DNA of 64,000 bases from Serripes groenlandicus (lineage: Eukaryota; Mollusca; Bivalvia; Cardiida; Cardiidae): positions 56,486,456-56,550,455 of the forward strand of contig JASEVX010000013.1 in the NCBI GenBank assembly GCA_031761405.1. The letters run 5' to 3'. The position numbers and the translations under genes are program-made. Numbering within the stretch: the first letter of the stretch is position 1; the number at the start of each line of letters is the position of its first letter. Under the pieces are notes generated by a model. The model was given only the letters and a program-made list of their open reading frames with translations. It made no database searches and was not told the DNA's origin. This document shows positions 34,031-45,691 of this stretch, piece by piece.

Positions 34031-34740
34031 AATTCCTAAAATAGACCCAATATTTAGAATGTAATATGTGTTTCAGACTAATATAAATCGAACCAAAGTT
34101 TAATGATAAATGTTTACGACGTTTTTTTATCTACACATTTGATTTATTGACACCAGACTATATTATTCGGATCTCTATCAGGGTGGTAACGAAAGAATGT
34201 CCTTCATGTTTTGATGTTGTTCCCGTAATACATTCAGTGCAGCTAATACAACAGGGAACCAGTAACATAATTGCCGAAAGTGCAAACCTCATTTTGAACT
34301 AAGGAGAACGGATGTTTGATCACGTTATCTATGTGCTTGTAGTTTATTTTCAAGTGACTAGATTGTGATGCATAGACGTAAGAAAAGAGAAGGAGGGTTG
34401 TAAGTAGGACGGGAAAGGATCTATTTTAGTAAGTTTCTTTTCCATATCGTATGTAGTTTTTTTTACCTGCTTTAAAGAAACCATTAAGCAATTTAAGACT
34501 TTTTATTTATTTCTTAAATGTATAGAAAAGAATGCACCATTGTTCTTAATGCCCGTGTATGTTCTTGATATTTACGTTCTGATAAGATGCCAAGTCAGGT
34601 TTAGTCAAATACAGTCCGGAATGTTGGGGTAACATAACATTTGGTGAACCGGTGAAAGAAATATTAGTAATTTATACAGATAACGCCGTGAAACAATTGA
34701 ATAATGATGAAAATGCCTTATTCACATTAACCCACACACA
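34031..34740. other. No recognised features
   Basis: AT-rich; nothing recognised. Confidence 0.35.
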
Positions 34741-35490
34741 TGGTGTATCAAATGTATTACTGAACAATGGTCACCTAATCCTGACTTTTCTGCAATTGTA
34801 TTACGCAGCAATGTTGACATGATTCTGACCTTTGTATCTTTCTACAATAGTATTACTGAACAATATTAACAGACTGATCCTGATATATCTACAAAAGAAC
34901 TACGTGCTGATATTATCTTGATTTTATTTAACACTTTGACCTGTTCTTTCAATGTTCTAAGATATTTTTACTAAATATGAATTAACCTGATTCTAACCTT
35001 TGTACACATGTTAAATATATCAACACTCCCGTGCTTCTGAACGTGTGCACATGTTTCATTTAACAATAACGATCATATCCTGACCTTTCTGTAATAGTAT
35101 TTCTTCATAATATTGACCCGATCTTGAGATTTGTAAAACTATTTCTAAACAGTATTGATTGACTTGATCCTGACATATCCACACAAGTGTTACTTGGTGA
35201 TATTAAACTGAAAGTGATCTAAGTATATATATATATATTACTTAATATTTACAGTTTTCTAAAATAGTAATACTTAATATTATCAACCTGGTCATTTACT
35301 TTATACACACATATGTTTATCACTATTGACTTGATATTGACATTTCTACAATATTATTTGTTAATATTATTATTATAACATTAGTATAAACTATCATATA
35401 ACGGTATAAAGGCCTGATCTTGACCTTTTGGCATATTAGTTAAATTACAATACTGACCTAGTCCCGACCTTTTTTGTACTACTATGAATA
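34740..35490. repeat. Highly diverged tandem array, unit ~55-65 bp
   Basis: 'tgatcctgacctttctacaatagtattactgaacaatattgac' recurs irregularly with heavy divergence, an old decayed minisatellite. Confidence 0.6.
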
Positions 35491-35779
35491 TCAGTGTACA
35501 ATCTACAGTCCATTCAAATGTTATGTAGGCCACTGGCCCGTATACAATAAGCAAAACATATATACAAAGTGTAAAGTGTGAATATAATTAACGTAAACAA
35601 GTACATTTGCAATTATATATATATATACAGAACAGCAATTTAAGGGTTTAATATGGTTAAATTTGCAGATCAAAAGTAAATGTAAACATTTGGCAATTGT
35701 TTATACTGTAAAGATTAATTTACTTGGACAAACATTGCGAAAATCTTTATACCAACATTTTAAATTACGATTTTATAAT

Positions 35780-37045
35780 CCGGTAATCTAGACAAGATTC
35801 GGACTAGACTGGTACCATGAGTACAATAATCAAACACAAATATAGGGGAAGGTAATCCGGACTAGATTTGGAATAGTCTGGTACCATGAGTACAATATTA
35901 AAACAAACACAGTGGTAGGGGTAGGTAATATGAAATAGATTCGGACTAGTGTCGAACCCTATGTACAATATTCAAACACAGTGATAGGGGTAGGTAATAC
36001 GGACTAGATTTGGAATCAGATATCCAGAGTACAATAAACAAACACAGTGAAAGGGGTAGATAATTCGAACAAGATTCTGATTAATATGGTATTCGAAGAA
36101 AAATAATCAAACACACAAGGATAGGGGTTGGTAATCCAGACTATATTCGGACTAGACTGGTATCCTAAGAACAATATTCAAACACAGTGGTAGCGGTAAG
36201 TTATCCGGACTATATTCGGACTAGACTGGTACCCTGATTACAATATTCAAACACAGTGATAGGGGTAGTTAATCCGGACTAGATCTGGACTAGTATGGTA
36301 CCTTGAGTACAATAATCAAACAAAGTGATACGTGTAAGTAATCCGAACTAGATTCGGTCTGGTACCCTGAGTACAATATTTAAACTCAGCGATAGGGGTA
36401 GATAATCCGGACTATATTTGGACAAGTAAGGTTTCCTTAGTACAATATTCAAGCACAGTAATAGGGGTTGGTAATCCGACCTAGATTCGGACTAGTCTGG
36501 TACCCTGATTACAATATTCAAACACAGTGATAGGGGTAAATAATCCGGACTAGATTTGGACTAGTATGGTACCCTGAGTACAATAATCAAACAAAGTGAT
36601 ACGTGTAAGTAATCCGAACTAGATTCGGTCTAGTCTGGTACCCTGAGTTCAATATTTAAACTCAGCGATAGGGGTAGATAATCCGGACTAGATTTAAACA
36701 ACTAAGGTTTCCTTAGTACAATATTCAAACACAGTGATAGGGGTAGGTAATCTGGACTATATTTGGACTAGTATGGTTTCCTAAGTACAATATTTATATA
36801 ACCCTGGTAGAGGTAGATAAAACGTACTAATTTCGAACTCGTGTGGTTCCCTGAGTACAATATTTAAATAGAGTGGTAGGCTAAGGTTATCTGGACTAGA
36901 TTCGGACTAGTAAGGTTCCCTAAGTACAATATTCAAACATATGGTTAGGGATAGATAATATACTATATACTATATTCGAACTTGTGTGGTACCCTGAGTA
37001 CAATACTCATATACAGTGTTTGGGGTAGGTAATCCAGGTTAAAGT
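35780..37045. repeat. Minisatellite array, ~69-bp unit, about 18 copies
   Basis: The unit reads 'gtacaatattcaaacacagtgataggggtaggtaatccggactagattcggactagtctggtaccctga', with 5-20% divergence between copies. Confidence 0.92.
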
Positions 37046-37375
37046 AAGATACTAAACATACGCCTAAAAAAAGCGTTGCTTTTAATAAAATATGTATATA
37101 TTATCATAGATCCTTTATATATTGACTGACACAGATAAAGTACCGATTAATTGTTACAAGTAATTTAGTAATTAGTTATCGGGGCTATTGGTAAACATAT
37201 TTGAAATATTCAAATCAAATTGAACATTATTCAAGGGTTCGCGTATTTTAAAGTAGAACGTTTTGACATTTTATAGGAGGATTTACTTCACGAAGAGTCT
37301 ATCAGGAAGTTACCACCGAAGTTTCATATGTATTGTATACCCATCTTTAGATAAAGAGGCGTAAACTGACCCTTT
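37046..37375. other. No recognised features
   Basis: AT-rich spacer between two unrelated arrays. Confidence 0.35.
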
Positions 37376-37880
37376 TCCACCAATATCTCTCCGATGACTC
37401 AATCAAACCATATGCTTAGGGTTCTTAACACATAGATTGTCAAGTAAGGATTCTGAATGTAAAATACGTACAGAGATCTAGATAAAAAGAAGTAAAGTGG
37501 TTATTTCCTAACATTATCTCTCTTTTGATTACATCAAACTATGTGTTATGGGTACTAAAACATAGGGTTAAAGTGTCAGATACGGATTATGAATGTAAAT
37601 AACGTACAGATATCTAGATAAGGAGGAGTAAAGTGGTCATATCCGAACATTCTCTCTCTTATAATTTAACCAAACCATATGATGTGGGTACACACAATAT
37701 AGGGTTAGAGTGTCAAATACGGACTCTGTATGTAAACATCGTAAATAAATCTATATAAAATGGAGTAATGTGATAATTTCACACCTTTTATGATTTATCT
37801 AAACCATATGTTGTGGGTACTCAAAAGTTAGGGTAAGAGTGTCAAATACAGATTTGGTATATGAAAACTGCGCCTTATCT
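37376..37880. repeat. Tandem repeat, ~130-bp unit, 4 copies
   Basis: 'aaaccatatg.tgtgggta.tcaaaacatagggttagagtgtcaaatacgga.tctg.atgtaaa' recurs near 37404, 37535, 37673 and 37799. Confidence 0.75.
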
Positions 37881-37974
37881 AGGTATCTGATAGAACTTAT
37901 TCATTTTTTCCCTGGTGTTTTCAAAGTCGTCTGCACTGATCTTGTTGTATTTGGATGGTGGGTTTATATTTTAT

Positions 37975-38822
37975 GATTTATTCTAAAATTAATCTTCTTA
38001 AAATAATATCATTTTACGTATCCCATGATATGAAAGTACTATATTACAATGCGTATATTATGTCTACTTTTGACTATTGTTGTACAGTATGGGGTGCGAT
38101 TTCTAAAGTCCAAAATATTATATTTAAAACCCAGAAAAGTGTTGCTAGACTTATATTAAACAAACCTGTACACACCAGTTCTAAATCAATGTTTTCTGAG
38201 TTGCAGTGGTTGACTTTTGAACAAAGATATTACTATTATATTGCTTTATTGGTATTTAAAAGTAAGCATAACCTTACACCAAGTTACATTTGTAACCTTG
38301 TGTCCTTTGCAAACAACGAACACTACAATTTACGTTCTGCTAGTAAAAATAATTTGAATGTCATGAAATCTAAAACAAATAACTTGAAAACAAGCTTTAC
38401 CCATAGCAGTGCTAAAATCTGGAACAGTCTGCCTTCAAATATTAAGAATATTACTAAGTTACAACTAACTTTTAAATACCAGTGTAAAAAGCACTTACTT
38501 AACAACATATCGAAGTTATAAGAAAAGTATTTACAACATTGTTTTCATTTGTTTCAATTTCATTTTATATATACTTATGGATACAAATATGTCTGTATGA
38601 ATGCTGAAATATGTAATATAATGTTGTTTTTAAAATCTGTATTTACTATTTACTTTAACATGATGGTGCTTGTCGTATAATTGAATGAATGATTTGTTAA
38701 AAATGTGTTTTGTTACAGAAAACCACATTGTAAATATGACTTTCTACATTTGTTAATTTGTATAAAATGCATAATGTGTTATCTTCTTAAAATAAAGAAT
38801 TTATTATTATTATTATTATTAT
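37975..38822 (+). mobile_element. 5'-truncated LINE, 3' end of the reverse-transcriptase ORF
   Basis: The open frame to 38521 contains YYNAYIMSTFDYCCTVWG, KTQKSVARLILNKP, LQWLTFEQRYYYYIALLVFK, LTPSYICNLV, HYNLRSASKNNL and AKIWNSLPSNIKN. This is the region after the RT palm in CR1/L2/RTE-like LINEs. The catalytic FADD-type motif is absent because the 5' part is missing. A ~280-bp 3' untranslated region ends in AATAAAG plus a (TTA)n tail at about 38799-38822, as expected for this LINE class. The frame has no internal stop, so the insertion may be fairly young. It joins a foldback arm ('tttcaaagtcgtctgcactg') on its left. Confidence 0.72.
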
Positions 38823-38824
38823 TT

Positions 38825-39380
38825 ACTATTTATGTATTCGTCTTCTACAAGAGATTCACAACACAAACATGTAAGGTATTATCTTCGAATATCCCCACAT
38901 ATGACGGCTTCAATCTTTAAACAATGGCATTAACTACAAAAAGAAGCTTATTATAAACGAAATTGCGTTAGATCAATATTTAAAATGTATGATTCAACCT
39001 TAACGTCAATGTTGTTACATGAATAATAACTCAATTCATTGCGTGTATTTTCCTGCCATTCGGATAGCTAGTTATGTTTATACCGATCATTAAGTCGGTG
39101 TACATTATTTGCATCATCAACAAGTTATTTGTCCCATACAAGACCAAACCCATTTAAATATAAGTTATTTCTATTAAAGGTTACCGAATATTTGTGTCCA
39201 ATGCTGTCGTAAAACATCTGCATTTTAAAAAAAGCGTATATATGTGTTTTTTGCATACTCAATAAAAGTGTCATGCAACGTTTCACTTCATACGTTTTCA
39301 TAAGTAGTCTACCTATATCGACTAAAACTGCATCATTACATACTTTAGGTGCAACATAAAAATCTTTTAGACGCTAGAAT
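38825..39380. other. No recognised features
   Basis: AT-rich; nothing recognised. Confidence 0.35.
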
Positions 39381-39664
39381 TAGAACACTGTACATTTGGC
39401 TGCTTATTTTTGTAGTCCGAAAATCTCGGAACTATATAGTAATACCGGAGAATCCTTAGAATCGAATAATTCGATAAATGTTCTACAAATAATAGCACAG
39501 AGACTTATGATATGTTCAAACCTAGAACACTGTACATTTGGCTGCTTATTTTTGTAGTCCGAAAATCTCGGAACTATATAGTAATACCGGAGAATCCTTA
39601 GAATCGAATAATTCGATAAATGTTCTACAAATAATAGCACAGAGACTTATGATATGTTCAAACC
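39381..39664. repeat. Perfect tandem duplication, 142-bp unit
   Basis: Copies 39381-39522 and 39523-39664 appear identical base for base. It is a very recent duplication, or an assembly duplication. Confidence 0.95.
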
Positions 39665-41705
39665 TAGCAGGAGGGCCGGACATGACTAGTCAATGACCTC
39701 TATTGATATTGAGGTCATCCTTTCGATGGTACAGGTCACAGTGACCTTAAACAGAAAAGGGGGTGACATACTGCTTGAAAAAACATCTCTTGTCTTATAT
39801 CCATATTTGGCATTTACACTTGAAATTGCGTGATAAAACATAATTGACAATATTCACTTAAATTATTTGTCTTCACTTGTCAAAATGGCTCTGAGATTGG
39901 CTTTCGTAGAGAACAGCTCAAATGGCGTGTGACTAAATTGATCGATTATGTGCATGAATCATAAACAAAACGCTGGAAGACATGTGACTAGTTTGTAAGT
40001 TTTAATAGCACAAACATAAATGTTCGTCCTAGCCTTCAGGAGGGAAAGGATTTTATGATTTTTTTTCGAGATTTCGGAATCGGTTCATGCACATATATTT
40101 AGGGGATATTTAGAGAAATGGAATCGTCATTTCAATTGGCAAATTCTATTTATTTCCGGAGTTTTGTCTTATTGGGAAGTAGTCTGTGTCCGGCTATTTC
40201 CACCCGGTTTCTGAAAAGGAGCTAGTAAGAAATGAAAGGTTCTTCTGTTTACACAAAAACACTCATAACTATGATTGTGTAAATATCTCAGGCACCGGTG
40301 AGGACTTCGTTATGTGTGAATATGTATATCGCTATGAACGGTAAAAACACACATTTCTAACTAACAGTCGACAGTTTCACAAGCTCGGTGCTAAAACAAT
40401 TTCATTTTTTTAAAAGAAAGTCAAACTTGAAATTTAGATTTAACCTAATGTGGTTATTTAAACGTGATGTAAATTTAATCGCATTACTTTAAAAACATCT
40501 CATTTAGAATCAATACTGTTAAGTATTACTCTATCGAACAATGGTGCAAATAAAAGTACATTTAGGGCTAAAGCGTTTTGCATGGTATGCCGGAGTCATG
40601 TTCAATTACGTACGTTTTACATGACATTTTGTTTCAGACTTATTTTCAATTAATTCTTAATTCTATTTTTGCGCGTTTACATACTGATGCGAATATTACC
40701 CGTTGCATATAGTTGTTTCAAACTTGACATTAGATTGAATTCAAATTTAGATTTTCTGATTATAATTTTTAAAACACAGACTCATTTCAAGTTTATTCGA
40801 TTTAATCAAAAGGCTGTCGTTTGACCATTTTGATGATTATAACGACGCCATATAGAGTACCGATCAGTGTTTGAGTTCCTATCGATGTTCACACAAGTTC
40901 CATTGAAAGAAGAGAAGCCCCTCTTGCCAATAAAGTTTACCAAAGCAACAGTCTCAATTGGAAAAGCACACACTAGCATATAACTGACATTTAAGTATAT
41001 AAACAACTTTAAAAAGACATTTGTTTAACAGTCGAAACAAATCTGCTTTAATTTGCATATTATCCAAACATATCTGTGGTCGTCAGCGGGGATGATAGGC
41101 CACATTTGATAGACATATAACACAATGTTCAAGTGTTCTTTATGTCAAACGAAGTATTTTACCAAGGGCGGTGATTGATGCGATACTACAACCGACACTC
41201 AAAGGTTGTTAATCAATATCAATTTGTATTATATTGCAATCGAAGCTTTCTGAAAGCTCTCATGATAAACATACACCTACAAACATGAACTTAAGCAATC
41301 CTGACCAAGTTGAATAAATGCAGTATTTTATCAGGATTTCATTGTTCAAACATTATCGAAGTTGACTCTCCATTGGCATAACTCTACTGTTCAAAATAAC
41401 ATGGACATTCCCTGTATACGAAAGTCAGTTCTGCCTGTCATTTGCGAGCCACTTTGTGCTGTTTGTTTATTATACCTCTAATGATTAATGACAGTTTTGT
41501 AGACTGCAGACATGGTAGACAGATATATTTGATTGACTTAAACTATACATAGTATTTTCGTCGCAATACAATAAGAGTACTATAAACATAGATTTCATGC
41601 ACATGACACATTCCGTTCCGCTCTTAAAGCGTTCAAACTTCATACCGATCACGCTCATAATCCAATCACGTTCTTCTCAGATTGTCAATTTCTAGATGTG
41701 CGTGA
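39665..41705. other. Two kilobases without recognised genes or repeats
   Basis: 'ttgatattgaggtcatcctttcgatggtacaggtcacagtgacctt' near 39700 resembles internal parts of family B pearl-like cores. The rest has no coding or repeat signal. Confidence 0.4.
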
Positions 41706-41707
41706 CT

Positions 41708-44700
41708 GTAACACCACTCAGAAAGGTGTAAACTCTGCTTTCAACTGTATTATGCATGTAGTACTGTTGAAAGAAGAGTAAACGCCATTCTGAGTGATGT
41801 AATTATAATGATGTTGAAATCAGAGTAAACACTTGTTATTGTTTGAGTGCTGTAGGTATAATACTGTTGAAAGCAGATAGAACACTTTTCTCAGTAGTGT
41901 AATTATGATACAGTTGAAGACATAGAAAACGCCGTTCTAATCGATATAGTTATAATACTGTTGAAATTGAGTAAGCAATATTATGAATGGTGTAGGTGTT
42001 ATCTGTTGAAGTACGGTATGCATCTTTCTGAGTAAAGTAACAATAACAATGTTAAAAGTGATGTTAACATCAGTATGAGTGGCGCAGGTATGATATTGTT
42101 GTAAGAAGTGAACAAAAAGTTCTAAGTGATATAGCTATAATACTGTTGAAAGCAGGAAAATACATTTTTAATAATATCGCTTTAAAACTTCTTAGGTAAA
42201 AAAAGCACCATTCTGAGTGGTGTTACTATATTTTTGTTGAGAGCGGATTACATATGATTCTGGGTGGTGAAACATTACTACTGTTGAACGCAGAGTATAT
42301 ACCATTATGAGTGATGTAACTATACTACTGTAGAAAGCAGAGTTAAAACCATTCTGAATGTTGTAACTATTATACCGATGAAAGCAGAGTACACAACATT
42401 GTGAGGGGTTTAACTATAATACTGTTGTAGGCAGAGAAAACACCATTATGCGTGATGTAACTTTTATACTGTCAAATGCAGTGTTAAATCCATTATGAGT
42501 GGTGTAAATACTATACCGTTGAAGAGTGGTGTAACTATACTATTGTTGAAGGCAGAGTTCACATCATTATGTGTGATGTTACCATACTACTGTTGAAGGC
42601 AGAGTTAACACCATTATGTGTGATGTTACCAAACTACTGTTGAAGGCAGAGTTAACACCTTTATGTGTGATGTTACCAAACTACTGTTGAATGCAGAGTT
42701 AACATCATTATGTGTGATGTTACCATACTACTGTTGAAGGCAGAGTTAACACCTTTATGTGTGATGTTACCAAACTACTGTTGAAGGCAGAGTTAACACC
42801 ATTATGTGTGATGTTACCATACTACTGTTGAAGGCAGAGTTAACACCATTATGTGTGATGTTACCATACTACTGTTGAAGGCAGAGTTAACACCAATATG
42901 TGTGATGTTACCATACTACTGTTGAAGGCCGAGTAAACACCATTATGTGTGGTGTTACTATACTACTGTTGAAGGCAGAGTTAACACACTTATGTGTGAT
43001 GTTACTATACTACTGTTGAAGGCAGAGTTAACATCATTTTGTGTGATGTTACTATACTACTGTTGAAGGCAGAGTTAACACCATTATGTGTGATGTTACT
43101 ATACTACTGTTGAAGGCAGAGTAAACACCATTATGTGCAATGTAACCATACTACTGTTGAAGGCAGAGTTAACATCATTATGTGTGATGTTACCATACTA
43201 CTGTTGACGGCAGAGTTAACACCATTATGAGTGATGTTATCATACTATTGTTGAAGGCAGAGTTAACATCATTATGTGTGATGTTACTATACTTCTGTTG
43301 AAGGCAGAGTTAACACCATTATGTGTGATGTTATTATACTACTGTTGAAGGCAGAGTTAACATCATTATGTGTGATGTTACCATAATACTGTTGAAGGCA
43401 GAGTTAACATCATTATGTGTGATGTTTCTATACTACTGTTGTAGGCAGAGTAAACACCATTACGCGTGGTATAACTTTTATACTGTAGAGAGCAGAGTTA
43501 ACACCATTATGTGTGATGTTACCGTACTACTGTTGTAGGCAGAGTAAAAACCATTATGCGTGGTGTAACTTTTATACTGTTGAAAGCAGAGTTAAAACCT
43601 TTGTGTGTGATGTTTCTATACTACTGTTGACGGCAAAGTAAACACCATTACGCGTGGTGTAACTTTTATACTGTTGAAAGCAGAATTAACACCATTATGT
43701 GTGATGTTACCGTACTACTGTTGTAGGCAGAGTAAACACCATTACGCGTGGTGTAACTTTTATACTGTAGAAAGCAGAGTTAACACCATTATGTGTGATG
43801 TTACCGTACTACTGTTGTAGGCAGAGTAAACACCATTATGCGTGGTGTAACTTTTATACTGTTGAAAGCAGAATTAACACCATTATGTGTGATGTTACCG
43901 TACTACTGTTGAAGGCAGAGTAAACACCAGTATGCGTGGTGTAACATTTATACTGTTGAAAGCATAGTTAAATCCATTATGAGTGGTGTAACTACTATAC
44001 CGTTGAAGGCAGAGTTAACATCATTATGTGTTGGTATTACTATACTACTGTTGAATGCAGAGTTAACATCATGATGTGTGATGTTACTATACTACTGTTG
44101 AAGGCCGAGTTAACACCATTATGTGTGATGTTATCATACTACTGTTGACGGCAGAGTTAACATCATTATGTGTGATGTTACCATACTACTGTTGAATGCA
44201 GAGTTAACATCATTATGTGTGATGTTACCATACTACTGTTGAAGGCAGAGTTAACACCATTATGTGTGATGTTATCATACTACTGTTGACGGCAGAGTTA
44301 ACATCATTATGTGCGATGTTACCATACTACTGTTGAAGGCAGAGTTAACACCATTGTGTGTGATGTTACCATACTACTGTTGAAGGCAGAAGTAACACCA
44401 TTATGTGTGATGTTACCATACTACTTTTGACGGCAGAGTTAACACCTTTGTGTGTGATGTTACCATACTACTTTTGACGGCAGAGTTAACACCATTATGT
44501 TTGATGTTACCATACTACTGTTGACGGCAGAGTTAACACCATTCTGTGTGATGTTGCCATACAACTGTTGAAGGCAGAGTTAACATCATTATGTGTGATG
44601 TTACTATACTACTGTTGAAGGCAGAGTTAACATCATTATGTGTTGGTATTACTATACTACTGTTGAATGCAGAGTTAACATCATGATGTGTGATGTTACT

Positions 44701-44890
44701 ATACTACTGTTGAAGGCCGAGTAAACATAATTATGTGTGATGTTACTATACTACTGTTGAAGGCAGAGTTAACATCATTATGTGTGATGTTACCATACTA
44801 CTGTTGAAGGCAGAGTTAACACCATTGTGTGAGATGTTACCATACTACTGTTGAAGGCCGAGTAAACATCATTCTGAATGTATGAGTATA
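41708..44890. repeat. 47-bp satellite family, main array (~67 copies)
   Basis: The left part (41708-42540) has diverged units 'caccattctgagtggtgtaactataatactgttgaaagcagagtaaa'. The right part (42540-44870) is homogeneous: 'ctgttgaaggcagagttaacaccattatgtgtgatgttaccatacta'. Between 43450 and 43990, units with 'gcgtggtgtaacttttatactg' alternate strictly with 'gtgtgatgttaccgtactactg', a 94-bp higher-order dimer repeated about six times. Confidence 0.95.
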
Positions 44891-45371
44891 TTACTGTGGA
44901 AAGCAGTAGCAGGCGACCTACAAGAACATTTTGGAGAGAATCAGAGAACTTAGTTTTCGCTTTTAGGATAGCCAGATTCAAAACATTTATCCTGACGTGG
45001 ACCCTGATGGACTGCTTTTACTCGTTATTCTAGTAGCAAACTAAACCTGGATGTACCGTGACAGCGAACCTTCGCGGGGGTAATACTTCGAGTTTGCATT
45101 ACTCCCTTTGCCAATTTACCACCATTTACAAGTGTTGACGTCAATGCAGCACATTGATGTAAATTATGTTGCATATATGATCTATAAAGTTGCAATTATT
45201 AGTCTTTGTTACGACAGGCCATGTACGCGATCAATATGAAGTGTATTTACTTGTATTTTGTTTTGTATGAACAATAAAGTTGTTCTTCGGTTTATTTGTT
45301 CTGTTTTACTAATACAATTCACAAATCACAAACTAATGCGTTTGGTTATACTTACTTTGACCTGACAGTTC
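44891..45371. other. Spacer between satellite blocks
   Basis: Non-repetitive; AATAAA near 45272. No gene recognised. Confidence 0.4.
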
Positions 45372-45690
45372 AGTAATACTGTTGAAGTCAGAGTTAAACA
45401 CCATTCTGAATGATGTGAGTATATAACTGTTGAAAGCATAATAAATACCATTACCAGTGGCATATCTATAATACTGTAGAAATCAGAGTTAACACCATTT
45501 TGAGTGGCGTAACATTAATACTGTTGAAATACAGAGTAAAATCAGTCTGAGTTGTGTAACATTAATACTGTTGAAAGCAGATTAATCATTGATATGAGGG
45601 TGTGTATCATTAATACTGTTAAAAGCTGAGTAAACACAATTCTAAGTAATTATAATACTGTTGAAGGCAGAGTAAACAAAACATTAAATA
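45372..45690. repeat. 47-bp satellite family, block 4
   Basis: About six diverged units ('accattctgaatgatgtgagtatataactgttgaaagcat'). The last unit is cut off where LINE sequence begins at about 45692. Confidence 0.85.
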
Positions 45691-45691
45691 T

